DNA from: Anaerofustis butyriciformans
Lineage (GTDB): Bacteria; Bacillota; Clostridia; Eubacteriales; Anaerofustaceae
Length of the DNA: 64,000 nucleotides
NCBI RefSeq assembly: GCF_036289385.1
Contig: NZ_JAYFFH010000007.1
Location: forward strand, 58,099 to 122,098
Reading direction: 5' to 3'
Of this stretch, positions 33,715 to 42,041 are shown one piece after another; within the stretch, counting starts at the first letter, position 1; each line of letters starts with the position of its first letter. The notes under the pieces were generated by a model, which was not told the DNA's origin, did not search any database, and saw nothing but the letters and a program-made list of their open reading frames with translations. The position numbers and the translations under genes were made by a program.

Positions 33715-34098
33715 TACTGCGATTACAAACGCAATGGCATATTCTTTTTCATGAGAAATGGATATTTTAAAATCTTTTATGTTATTTTCTTTCATATATT
33801 TCTTTGCATTGCCTTGTAGCTTTATATAAGGACAGTTATCTTCTGTTTTGAGAATGGTTATGTCTTTAAAGCTTGTTTTGTTCATTCCTTTTTTTAAAGT
33901 TTTCATTATAGCTTCTTTTACGGCAAAATATCCTGATATGCTTTTTGCATCATATTTATTATTTCTAAAATAATCAATTTCTTCTGTGTTAAATATTTTC
34001 TTTAAAAAAGCATCTTTATAAGGTCTTTTTAGTATTCTTCTTATTCTATCTACTTTTATTATATCAACACCGTTTGATATTATTTCTTTATCTATCAT
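33712..34098 (-). CDS. acpS: Holo-[acyl-carrier-protein] synthase
   Basis: 128 aa. Transfers 4'-phosphopantetheine from CoA to acyl carrier protein. Metal-binding Asp12 in NGVDIIKVDRI and Glu62 in FAVKEAIMK are present, as is ISISHEKEYAIAFVI near the C terminus. Single gene followed by its own terminator. Confidence 0.95.
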   Translation of the reverse strand: MIDKEIISNGVDIIKVDRIRRILKRPYKDAFLKKIFNTEEIDYFRNNKYDAKSISGYFAVKEAIMKTLKKGMNKTSFKDITILKTEDNCPYIKLQGNAKKYMKENNIKDFKISISHEKEYAIAFVIAV

Positions 34099-34117
34099 AT
34101 AATTATTCCTTTAACTG

Positions 34118-34150
34118 CAAAAAGACCTCTCTGATATGAAAGGTCTTGAA
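34118..34150 (-). terminator. Terminator of rpsT
   Basis: Leftward AAGACCT ... AGGTCTT stem followed by TTT. Confidence 0.8.
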
Positions 34151-34166
34151 TAGTCTATATATAATA

Positions 34167-34430
34167 CTAACCTAAAGCATTGACTTTTTTTGCTAATTGA
34201 GCTTTTTTTCTGTTTGCAGCGTTTTTATGAATAATACCTTTGCTTGCAGCCATGTCAAATTTTTTGCTTGCTAATTTGCATGCTTCATTAGCTTTTTCAA
34301 CATCATTAGATAAAATAGCTTTTTCAAAATCTTTTTCAACTGTTTTTAAGTTAGTTTTGATAGCTTTATTTCTAAGTCTGCTTTTTTCGTTTGTAATTGC
34401 TCTTTTCTTTGCAGATTTAATGTTTGCCAC
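34167..34430 (-). CDS. rpsT: 30S ribosomal protein S20
   Basis: 87 aa, full-length: MANIKSAKKRAITNEKSRLRNKAIK, then ASKGIIHKNAANRKKAQLAKKVN. GGAGGTG precedes the ATG. Monocistronic, as is usual for rpsT. Confidence 0.98.
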   Translation of the reverse strand: MANIKSAKKRAITNEKSRLRNKAIKTNLKTVEKDFEKAILSNDVEKANEACKLASKKFDMAASKGIIHKNAANRKKAQLAKKVNALG

Positions 34431-34539
34431 TTGCTACACCTCCACTTTAAATAGTCTCGCGAATGATATTATAGCACCTATATATACCAAATGCAAGCAT
34501 TTTTTTACTTTCTTTTCATGTTTTCTTATTGTTTATATA

Positions 34540-35802
34540 TTAAATAGCAGGTTGTTCTTTTGCTATTAAAATTTTACTTTTTTTCTTCGTTGTTTCAACT
34601 ACTTTATTTGTATTAAATACTTTTTGATATTCCATAAGTCCTTTATCTAAAATATTAACTGCATTTATTAAGTCTTCTTCTTTTAATACATATGCAATTC
34701 TTACTTCATTTATTCCAAGTTCTTTTGTTGAATAAAATTCGCTTGCAGGGCAAAGCATAACTGTTTCGTTGTTATAATCATAATTTTCAAGTAACCATTT
34801 TGAGAATTCATGAGCATTTTCAACAGGAAGTTTTGCTATTAAATAAAATGCTCCTGCAGGTTTTTGTACTTGGATACCTTTTATTTTTTTTAGTCTTTGA
34901 TAAATTGTATCTCTTCTGTGTTTATATTCTTTTATTACACTTTCTATGTATTCTTTACTTGTGTGTTTTAAAACTGCTGCTGCTCCAACTTGATCTATAT
35001 AAGGAGCACAAAGTCTTGCTTGTGCAAGTTTTAAAACGTGAGCCATAAATTCTTTGTTCTTTGAAGCGATTAGACCTATTCTTGCTCCGCATGCAGAAAA
35101 TCTTTTTGAAATACTGTCTATTATTACAACTCTATCTTCAACTTCTTTTATAGACGAAAAACTTATGAACTTACCGTCATAAACAAATTCTCTGTAAACT
35201 TCATCTACTATTATAAATAAATTATTTTCCTTTGCGATGTCACATAATAATTTTATTTCTTCTTTTGTATAAACTCTTCCTGTTGGATTTGAAGGATTTG
35301 TTATACAAAAAGCTCTTGTTCTATCTGTTATTTTTGATTTTATTTCTTTTTTGCTTGGAAGTCTGAAGTTTTCTTCAGGTTTTGTTGTTATTGAAATCAT
35401 ATTTATTCCAGCTTGAGTAGCAAAAATATTGTAGTTTGTATAATAAGGTTCAAAAACGATTATTTCATCTCCTTCATTACAAAGAGTTAGGAAAGAAAAT
35501 AATATAGCTTCGCTTCCTCCGTTTGTAACTATCATGTCTTCTTTTTTCATATTTGAACCAATTTCTTTGTAATATTCTTCAAATGCTTCCAATAGTTCAG
35601 GAATACCTTTTGAGTTTGTATATGATAATATGTTTTCATCAAAGTTTCTTACCGCGCTAAAAAATTCCTTTGGTGTAACTATATCAGGTTGCCCAATATT
35701 TAATTGATATACATGAGTTCCTTCTTTTGTTCTTTTTTCTTGTATTGGGGCAAATTCTCTTATTGGAGATTGTCCGATTGATGTAACTTTATTTGAAAAC
35801 AT
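34540..35802 (-). CDS. PLP-dependent aminotransferase, class I/II
   Basis: 420 aa. Fold-type I aminotransferase with the PLP lysine in SISKRFSACGARIG and other family motifs: NIGQPDIVTPKEFF, NGGSEAILFSFLTLCNEGDEIIVFEPYYTNY, NPSNPTGRVYTKEE and DEVYREFVYDG. Looks like an aspartate/aromatic aminotransferase of the MalY/AspB-like branch; the exact amino acid cannot be told. The C-terminal about 20 residues (VVETTKKKSKILIAKEQPAI) are a basic extension. Ribosome site GGAGAAAG. Monocistronic. Confidence 0.88.
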   Translation of the reverse strand: MFSNKVTSIGQSPIREFAPIQEKRTKEGTHVYQLNIGQPDIVTPKEFFSAVRNFDENILSYTNSKGIPELLEAFEEYYKEIGSNMKKEDMIVTNGGSEAILFSFLTLCNEGDEIIVFEPYYTNYNIFATQAGINMISITTKPEENFRLPSKKEIKSKITDRTRAFCITNPSNPTGRVYTKEEIKLLCDIAKENNLFIIVDEVYREFVYDGKFISFSSIKEVEDRVVIIDSISKRFSACGARIGLIASKNKEFMAHVLKLAQARLCAPYIDQVGAAAVLKHTSKEYIESVIKEYKHRRDTIYQRLKKIKGIQVQKPAGAFYLIAKLPVENAHEFSKWLLENYDYNNETVMLCPASEFYSTKELGINEVRIAYVLKEEDLINAVNILDKGLMEYQKVFNTNKVVETTKKKSKILIAKEQPAI

Positions 35803-36140
35803 AACTTTCTCCTTTATTTTATTATCTTACTATAAGATATACTATCATAAAATAAAGCGTATTTCAAGTATTAATTTTATAAGTAAGGTAATTTTTTATT
35901 TATACATTATTATAATATGTCAAATTATAAAAATAGTTAATTAAATTATGTATTATTTATTGTAAATGTTTTCTATCTTAAATAAATTAAGTATTTACTC
36001 AAAAAAAATTATTTTTATAAGTTGTTGAATTAAAATTATTTTATGTTATAATGTTAGTAAATGCTAACATTGTTTTTGTTTGTATTTTTTTTGTTTTTGG
36101 TATAAAATAGATATATTTAATAATAGAAAGAAGGGTTTTT
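35803..36140. other. AT-rich intergenic region with promoter and operator
   Basis: About 338 bp without a gene. The left 200 bp are plain AT-rich sequence with the leftward promoter of the aminotransferase; the right end holds the promoter and the 22-bp inverted repeat described at 36025-36071. Confidence 0.6.
36025..36071 (+). promoter_or_regulatory. Promoter with overlapping 22-bp operator-like inverted repeat
   Basis: TTGAAT (36025-36030), 16-bp spacer, TATAAT (36047-36052). An inverted repeat, AATGTTAG-6 bp-CTAACATT (36050-36071), starts inside the -10 box and covers the transcription start. A repressor bound there would block transcription of the two GTPase genes. By gene function a zinc-responsive Fur/Zur-type protein is plausible, but the site is not a recognised Zur box. 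Confidence 0.6.
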
Positions 36141-37298
36141 ATGACAAAAGTAAATATAATATCCGGATTTTTAGGAGCCGGTAAAACTACATTTATAAAA
36201 AAATTGGTAAGTGAAGTATTTACGGATGAAAAAGTAATTTTAATAGAAAATGAATTTGGAGAAATTGGGATTGATTCAGGCTTTTTAAAAGATGCCGGAA
36301 TTGAAATAAAAGAAATGAATTCTGGATGTATTTGTTGTTCTTTGGTAGGGGACTTTAGTAAATCTCTTGAAGAAGTAATAAACACATATTCTCCTGACAG
36401 AATTATTATTGAACCTTCAGGTGTTGGTAAGCTTTCAGATGTTGAAAAGGCAATTGTTGATGTTAAAGATAAACTTGATCTTTCTGTAGACAGTAAAATA
36501 ACTGTTGTTGACGGAAAGAAAGCAAAAGTTTATATGAAGAATTTTGGAGAATTCTTTAATAATCAAGTTGAAAATGCAAATGTTATTGTTTTAAGCAGAA
36601 CTCAACTTATGAAAGAAGAAAAGATAAATGAATGTTTTGAAGAATTAAAGAAACATAATGATAAAGCAAATATTATTACAACGCCTTGGGATGATTTAAA
36701 TAAAGGAGTAATACTTGATGCATTTACAAATTTTGATAAAGAAAATAAAATGCTTGAAGAATTAAAAAGAGAAGAAATGGAAAGTCATGAACATCATCAC
36801 CACCACGAACACTGTGAATGCGGACATGATCATGAACACCATCACCACCACGAACACTGTGAATGCGGACATGATCATGAACACCATCACCACCATGAAC
36901 ACTGTGAATGCGGACATGACCATGAACACCATCATCATGAACACTGTGAATGTGGACACGACCATGAACACCATCATCATCATGAACATTGTGGATGTGG
37001 ACATGATCATCATGGACATGATGCAGATGAAGTTTTTGAAAGCTTTGGAGTGGAAACAATTCATAAATTTACAAAGGATCAGTTAAATGATATTTTGGAA
37101 GATTTGGCAGAAGGCAGTAGTTATGGAGTTATTTTAAGAGCTAAAGGTGTTGTAAGCGGAGAAGATGAAAGCTGGTATGAATTTGATTTAGTTCCGGGTG
37201 AATACGAAATTAGAGAAAGAAATGCCGATTATATAGGTAAAGTTTGTGTAATTGGTTCAAACTTGCTTAAAGATAAATTAGAAAAAATATTTAAATAA
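36141..37298 (+). CDS. COG0523 (CobW/ZNG1-like) metal-chaperone GTPase with His/Cys repeat
   Basis: 385 aa. G3E GTPase: Walker A GFLGAGKTT (9-17), ENEFGEIGID, the metal-binding CxCC at 63-66 (GCICCSL), and IEPSGVGKLSDVE. Residues about 216-293 are five tandem 14-15-residue repeats of the form HEHHHHHEHCECGHD. The CobW C-terminal domain follows (about 300-385). Members deliver zinc, cobalt or other metals to enzymes using GTP. The long His/Cys array implies storage or capture of a thiophilic divalent metal, most likely zinc or nickel. Paired with a second GTPase 13 bp downstream. Confidence 0.9.
   Translation: MTKVNIISGFLGAGKTTFIKKLVSEVFTDEKVILIENEFGEIGIDSGFLKDAGIEIKEMNSGCICCSLVGDFSKSLEEVINTYSPDRIIIEPSGVGKLSDVEKAIVDVKDKLDLSVDSKITVVDGKKAKVYMKNFGEFFNNQVENANVIVLSRTQLMKEEKINECFEELKKHNDKANIITTPWDDLNKGVILDAFTNFDKENKMLEELKREEMESHEHHHHHEHCECGHDHEHHHHHEHCECGHDHEHHHHHEHCECGHDHEHHHHEHCECGHDHEHHHHHEHCGCGHDHHGHDADEVFESFGVETIHKFTKDQLNDILEDLAEGSSYGVILRAKGVVSGEDESWYEFDLVPGEYEIRERNADYIGKVCVIGSNLLKDKLEKIFK
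36786..37007 (+). repeat. Five tandem 42-45-bp in-frame repeats encoding His/Cys metal-binding units
   Basis: Units at 36786, 36831, 36876, 36921 (42 bp, one His short) and 36963. Each encodes H-E-H4-5-E-H-C-[EG]-C-G-H-D. DNA identity between copies is high, so copy number could vary by slippage or unequal recombination. Confidence 0.95.
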
Positions 37299-37311
37299 CA
37301 GAGGTGATATT

Positions 37312-38256
37312 ATGGTAACACCGGTTTTTGTTATATCAGGTTTATTAGATAGCGGTAAAACAACTTTAATAAAGAATATGTTTAGAAGTCCTGATTTTAG
37401 AAATAACGGACCTACTCTTCTTATTATGTGTGAAGATGGGGAAGAAGAGTTTGAAAGAGATTTTTTAAGTGAATGTCAAATAACAAAGGTAACAATTGAT
37501 GATATAGAGAAGTTCACTCCAACACTTCTTCAAAATTATGAAGCATTATATAGACCAAATCAGGTTGTTATGGAATACAATGGGACATGGAGTATGGATA
37601 CGCTTCTTAAAACAGATTTTCCTGAAAATTGGCAGATTGCAAGCGTGTATTCTTTGGTTAACTGTGAAACAGCAGAAATATATATGCTTAACATGAGAGC
37701 AATGTTTATGGAGCCTCTTAATTTATCAAGTCTAATAATATGTAACAGATATGAAGATGATATGGACAGAGCTAAACTTAGAAGAAATATTAAAGCTTTA
37801 AATCCAACAGTTCAAATTGTATTTGAAAGAAGCGACGGAAGCGTTGTTGAAGAAACCGAAGAGGATTTGCCTTTTGATATAAATGCAGATATTATAGATG
37901 TAAGTGATGTGGATTATGGTGTATGGTTTATTGATACACTTGATAATCCGGGACATTATATGGGCAAAAAAGTAAGGTTTAAAGCTCAGGTTTATACTGA
38001 TAAGAGTTTAGGTAGAAATACGTTTGTTCCTGGAAGATTTGCAATGACTTGCTGTGCTGATGATATACAATTTTTGGGACATGAATGTAAGTATTTTTTG
38101 AAAAACTTCAGTTATAAAAATAGAGACTGGGTTGAGGTACTTGTGCATGTTGAGTATGAATTTAACGTTGAATACGGCGAAGATGTTCCTGTGTTATATC
38201 TTGAAAGTATAAAAAAAGCAGCTAAACCTGAAGATGAGATTGTATATTTTATGTAG
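37312..38256 (+). CDS. G3E GTPase fused to a YcgQ/TIGR03943-like domain
   Basis: 314 aa, GAGGTG before the ATG. The N-terminal half is a second COG0523-like domain, with Walker A GLLDSGKTT (about 9-17) and VVMEYNG at the position of the usual IEPSG. The CxCC motif is absent. The C-terminal part (about 205-310) has KVRFKAQVY and VPGRFAMTCCADDIQFLG. This pattern matches the C-terminal domain of YcgQ/TIGR03943 proteins, which accompany zinc-related permeases. So the gene seems to fuse two modules that are usually separate. No YcgR-type permease is adjacent. Co-transcribed with the His-rich GTPase. Confidence 0.78.
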   Translation: MVTPVFVISGLLDSGKTTLIKNMFRSPDFRNNGPTLLIMCEDGEEEFERDFLSECQITKVTIDDIEKFTPTLLQNYEALYRPNQVVMEYNGTWSMDTLLKTDFPENWQIASVYSLVNCETAEIYMLNMRAMFMEPLNLSSLIICNRYEDDMDRAKLRRNIKALNPTVQIVFERSDGSVVEETEEDLPFDINADIIDVSDVDYGVWFIDTLDNPGHYMGKKVRFKAQVYTDKSLGRNTFVPGRFAMTCCADDIQFLGHECKYFLKNFSYKNRDWVEVLVHVEYEFNVEYGEDVPVLYLESIKKAAKPEDEIVYFM

Positions 38257-38260
38257 TATT

Positions 38261-38296
38261 AGAAGATATATGTTTTCATATATCTTCTTTTTTATT
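38261..38296 (+). terminator. Terminator of the GTPase operon
   Basis: AGAAGATATATG-TTTT-CATATATCTTCT followed by T-rich sequence. Confidence 0.9.
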
Positions 38297-38383
38297 TCTT
38301 AAAAATTGTTAAATAAAAGTTAAAAATATTGTGTTATTTGTCAAATACATATATAATTTAAGTATGCTAAAAGGAGAGGATGT

Positions 38384-39745
38384 ATGGAAAAAAGAAAAAG
38401 AGTCGTAAAAGTAAAAAAAACGATGAGAAGACCTAAAAGAAAAAAAATAAACAAAGATAATAATATAAATCTTATGGATAATAATCTTTTTGAAGATGAA
38501 AAAGTACTTTCTAACATCTCAGTTGATGAAGGAACAAAAGAAAATATTGATATCAAAGATGATGTGCTTTTTGAAGATGTAGATGTAAAAACAGAGGATT
38601 TTTCTAATATAAAAGAAAATCAATTTGATGATGTAAAACAAAGTAAAAAAGATGTTGTTTTAAATAACAAAAATAGCAAAACTAAGAAAAATAATAAAAA
38701 AGCAAGCAAGAAGAAATATATACTTGGAGGAATAGGGGCATTTGTTTTAATATGTGTTGTAGCTATTATTGTAAGTTATAACGTTTTATTAGGAGCTGTT
38801 GATTCTTCAAATACAAATAAAATGGATGTTACAATAGAAGAAGGTTCATCTCTTTCAGGTATTTCTCAAACGCTTAAAGAAAAAGATTTAATAAGAAGTG
38901 AACTTGCATTTAAAGTTTATGTTAAATTAACAGGAAAATCAAATGATTTAAAGGCCGGATATTATTCTTTCTCTCAAAGTCAATCAGCAGGAGATATTGT
39001 TTCTATCATGATGGAAGGCAGTAATAGCGATACAGCAACTGTTACAATAAAAGAAGGTCTTGACCTTAACAGAATTGGTGATACTTTAGAGGAGCAAGGA
39101 ATATTTACAAAAGAAGAATTTTTAAGTGAAATTAAAAATAATGCGGATTATTACAGAGAAAAATATGATTTCTTATCAAGTGTTCCAAAGGATAGAGAAT
39201 ATATTTTGGAAGGATATTTATTTGCGGATACATATAATATTTATGTAAATTCTACACCAAGAGATTTAATAGAAAAAATGCTTGATAGATTCGATCAAGA
39301 ATATACAGACGAATATAAGAAAAGAACAAAAGAAATGGGTAAAACCATTGATGAAATTGTAACCATGGCATCGGTTGTTGAAAGAGAAACAATACTTGAT
39401 TCTGAACTGCCGACTGTTGCCGGGGTATTTTATAACAGACTTGAAAAAGGTATGATGCTTCAGTCTTGTGCAACGCTACAATATATTTATAAGGATTATC
39501 AATTCTCTTTTACAGAATCACAAAAGAATATTGATTCTCCATATAATACATATAAATATGAAGGGCTTCCTGCAGGACCTATATCAAACTTTAGAGCAGC
39601 TTCTCTAAAAGCTGCACTTTATCCTGAAGATACCGATTATTTGTATTTCTGTACAAAAAATGACGGTACGGGAGCAAGTGCTTTTGCTAAGACTTATGAA
39701 GAGCATGAAGCCAATATACAAAAATATAGTGGGAACTGGGAATAA
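38384..39745 (+). CDS. mltG: Endolytic murein transglycosylase MltG
   Basis: 453 aa. A long basic/acidic cytoplasmic N-terminus (about 1-105, very Lys/Asn/Asp-rich) leads to one membrane helix (about 110-134). A LysM-like segment (about 145-215) and the YceG catalytic domain follow, with the catalytic Glu in ASVVERETI and SPYNTYKYEGLPAGPISN. MltG cuts nascent glycan strands at the membrane and so sets their length. AAGGAGAGG precedes the ATG. The N-terminal cytoplasmic region is longer than in many homologues. Confidence 0.93.
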   Translation: MEKRKRVVKVKKTMRRPKRKKINKDNNINLMDNNLFEDEKVLSNISVDEGTKENIDIKDDVLFEDVDVKTEDFSNIKENQFDDVKQSKKDVVLNNKNSKTKKNNKKASKKKYILGGIGAFVLICVVAIIVSYNVLLGAVDSSNTNKMDVTIEEGSSLSGISQTLKEKDLIRSELAFKVYVKLTGKSNDLKAGYYSFSQSQSAGDIVSIMMEGSNSDTATVTIKEGLDLNRIGDTLEEQGIFTKEEFLSEIKNNADYYREKYDFLSSVPKDREYILEGYLFADTYNIYVNSTPRDLIEKMLDRFDQEYTDEYKKRTKEMGKTIDEIVTMASVVERETILDSELPTVAGVFYNRLEKGMMLQSCATLQYIYKDYQFSFTESQKNIDSPYNTYKYEGLPAGPISNFRAASLKAALYPEDTDYLYFCTKNDGTGASAFAKTYEEHEANIQKYSGNWE

Positions 39746-39748
39746 AAA

Positions 39749-40390
39749 ATGATAGATGAAATAACAAAGGAATATTTAGAGGGTCTTCTTCACTTAAGTA
39801 GTGAAGAAGATGCTCTTTTAGAGTTTAGAAAAGAAGCAAAAGGAAATAATATACCTATTATTACGGAAGATGTTGAAAGGCTTGTAAAAATTATTTTAAA
39901 GCTAAGTTCTTCAAAGTCTCTTTTTGAAGTAGGAAGCGCTGTAGGTTATTCTTCCTGTGTGTTTGCAGATACGATGGGTAAAGATAGTTATGTGAAAACT
40001 ATAGAAAGAGATGAAATAAGATATATCGAAGCTAAAAATAATATAAAGAAATACGGTTTTGAAGATAATATTGATTTATGTCTTGATGATGCAGGAGAAG
40101 TATTAAAAAATGAAGAAAAGACATATGATGTTGTTTTCCTTGATGGAAATAAAGGACATTATATTCATATGCTTGAAGACTGTAAAAGGATATTAAAACC
40201 AGGCGGGCTTTTGATATGTGATAATGTTTTATTTAGAGGAATGATTGATAAAAGTAAACCTTTAATCAGAAGAAAAATAACTATTGTAAAAAGGCTTAGA
40301 AAGTTTTTAGATGCTATAAGCGAAGATAGTGAATTAACTACTTCTGTTCTTCCTATAGGGGATGGTTTAAGTATAAGTATAAAAAAATAA
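39749..40390 (+). CDS. trmR: O-methyltransferase, TrmR-like
   Basis: 213 aa, starting 3 bp after mltG. Class I SAM methyltransferase of the COG4122 family: the glycine-rich SAM loop FEVGSAVGYSSCVFA, IERDEIRYIEAKNNI, DVVFLDGNKGHY and GGLLICDNVLFRGM. The mltG-trmR gene order is conserved in Firmicutes, where TrmR methylates 5-hydroxyuridine at tRNA position 34. The tRNA assignment rests on family and synteny. Confidence 0.87.
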   Translation: MIDEITKEYLEGLLHLSSEEDALLEFRKEAKGNNIPIITEDVERLVKIILKLSSSKSLFEVGSAVGYSSCVFADTMGKDSYVKTIERDEIRYIEAKNNIKKYGFEDNIDLCLDDAGEVLKNEEKTYDVVFLDGNKGHYIHMLEDCKRILKPGGLLICDNVLFRGMIDKSKPLIRRKITIVKRLRKFLDAISEDSELTTSVLPIGDGLSISIKK

Positions 40391-40482
40391 GGAATTTGTT
40401 AAAATTTTAATAGTATTTTGATAAATTTATGTTATAATCTAATTAATACCGATAAAAGAAAAAAAATTAGGAGGAATTATAT

Positions 40483-40746
40483 ATGTATTCAAAAAATGTA
40501 ACAATTACAAATCCTACAGGTCTTCATGCTAGACCAGCATCTCAATTTGTACAAACAGCTGCTAAATTCTCATCAGAAATTCTTTTAGTTAAGAATGGAA
40601 ATGAAATCAATGCAAAATCTATCATGGGCGTTATGGCTGGTGGATTATCTCAAGGTACAGAATTAGAAATCAGAGCTAACGGTGCTGATGAACAAGAAGC
40701 TGTAGATACATTAGCAGCTTTAATCGAAGACGGTTTTGGTGAATAA
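40483..40746 (+). CDS. ptsH: HPr family phosphocarrier protein
   Basis: 87 aa. The active-site His is in PTGLHARPASQFVQTA and the regulatory serine in NAKSIMGVMAGG, so it looks like a true HPr that accepts phosphate from EI and can be phosphorylated by HPr kinase for catabolite control. It would supply the glucitol-type PTS in this window. AGGAGG precedes the ATG and TATAAT lies at about 40433. ptsI is not adjacent. Confidence 0.93.
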   Translation: MYSKNVTITNPTGLHARPASQFVQTAAKFSSEILLVKNGNEINAKSIMGVMAGGLSQGTELEIRANGADEQEAVDTLAALIEDGFGE

Positions 40747-40760
40747 TTTACTTATATAAA

Positions 40761-40792
40761 AAAAAGACATATCTTTTGATATGTCTTTTTTA
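40761..40792. terminator. Bidirectional terminator
   Basis: AAAAAGACATATC-TTTT-GATATGTCTTTTT between convergent ptsH and the MetE-like gene. Confidence 0.92.
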
Positions 40793-40801
40793 TTTTAAAT
40801 T

Positions 40802-41926
40802 TTATTTCCAAACTTCTTTAGCTATTTCTTTTATTAATTTTAATTTTTCCCATTGATTTTCTTCTGTTAAGATATTTCCTTCTTCGGTTGAAGCAAATCC
40901 GCACTGTGGACTTAGGCAAAGATTTTCTAAATCTATATATTTTGTTGCTTCTTTTATTCTTTTCTTTATTATTTCTTTATCTTCCAAAATTCCGTTTTTT
41001 GATGTTATAAGACCAAGAACAACAAACTTATCTTTTGGTACAAATCTTAAAGGTTCAAATCCTCCTGAACGTTCATCATCAAATTCAAGATAAAATGCTT
41101 TTACATTTTCTTCTTTAAATAGAATTTCTGCAATAGGTTCATAGCCTCCTTCGCTTGCATATGTTGAGTGATAATTGCCTCTGCATACATGAGTAGTAAC
41201 TATTAAATCTTTTGGTAAATTTTCTATTGCTTTATTGTTTAACTCTACATATAATTTTGCTGTTTTAGTTACTTCTTCTTCGCTTAGCCCTATTAGTTTT
41301 ACTGCATTTTTGTCGCAAAGCATACCCCATGTACAGTCATCAAGTTGAATATTTCTGCATCCAAGTTCATAAAATTTCAAAATTGTTTTATTATAAGCGC
41401 TTGCAATATCTTCAATTAATTTGTTTGTGTCATTATAGTATTTTTTTACCTCTGATGCATTATCCGGTCTTTGTAATTCTGCGAAAAACTGTGCTGGAGC
41501 AGGTATGGTTTGTCTTGGAATTACATCGTTATTTAAAGCTATTTTATGTAAAAATTTATAACCTTCAAAGAAAGGATGGTTTTCATTATATTCTACTTTT
41601 CCTTCTAAAGATGCTGTTTCAGCTCTTGTTTCTTCATCTTTAAATTGATATCCTTTTTCAAGTTCTTTCTTTTTTACTCCCTTAAGCCCCCACATGAAAT
41701 CCAAATGCCACCAACTTCTTGTAAATTCTCCGTCTGTAACTGATTTTAATCCAGCTTCTTTTTCTTTTTTTACAAGTTCTTCAATACATTTGTTTTGGAT
41801 TTTAGTTAATTCATCTAAATTAATTTTTCCTTTTATATAATCTTCCTTAGCATTTTTAAGTTCTAAAGGACGTAGGAAACTTCCTACGATATCATTTCTA
41901 AATGGTACGTTTGTTCTTTTTGTCAT
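40802..41926 (-). CDS. MetE C-terminal-like methyltransferase (YxjG/YxjH family)
   Basis: 374 aa. Resembles only the catalytic half of cobalamin-independent methionine synthase. Visible features are VGSFLRP, SVTDGEFTRSWWHLDF, NIQLDDCTWGM, the metal-ligand stretch TTHVCRGNYHSTYASEGGYEPIAE, and LCLSPQCGFAST with the last zinc cysteine. Proteins of this group are annotated as 5-methyltetrahydropteroyltriglutamate-homocysteine methyltransferase family. The methyl donor used by short forms is uncertain. GGAGGAA precedes the ATG. A LysR gene lies directly upstream on the same strand. Confidence 0.85.
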   Translation of the reverse strand: MTKRTNVPFRNDIVGSFLRPLELKNAKEDYIKGKINLDELTKIQNKCIEELVKKEKEAGLKSVTDGEFTRSWWHLDFMWGLKGVKKKELEKGYQFKDEETRAETASLEGKVEYNENHPFFEGYKFLHKIALNNDVIPRQTIPAPAQFFAELQRPDNASEVKKYYNDTNKLIEDIASAYNKTILKFYELGCRNIQLDDCTWGMLCDKNAVKLIGLSEEEVTKTAKLYVELNNKAIENLPKDLIVTTHVCRGNYHSTYASEGGYEPIAEILFKEENVKAFYLEFDDERSGGFEPLRFVPKDKFVVLGLITSKNGILEDKEIIKKRIKEATKYIDLENLCLSPQCGFASTEEGNILTEENQWEKLKLIKEIAKEVWK

Positions 41927-42013
41927 AATTAATTCCTCCTTAAGTTGCTTTGTTAGTATATCATGTTTTTTTATTATGTGATAATATACATTTTTTATAT
42001 TTTGATATAGAAA

Positions 42014-42041
42014 AAAGGAATATCAATATTGATATTCCTTT
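42014..42041 (-). terminator. Terminator of the lysR gene
   Basis: A 28-bp perfect palindrome (AAAGGAATATCAAT and its complement) overlapping the LysR stop, followed leftward by T-rich sequence. Confidence 0.75.

Noticed and set aside
36724..37086. Several overlapping open frames on both strands across the His-rich repeat
   Set aside because: They are by-products of the CAT/CAC-rich repeat in the real GTPase gene; they have no ribosome sites and extreme His/Val/Met composition.
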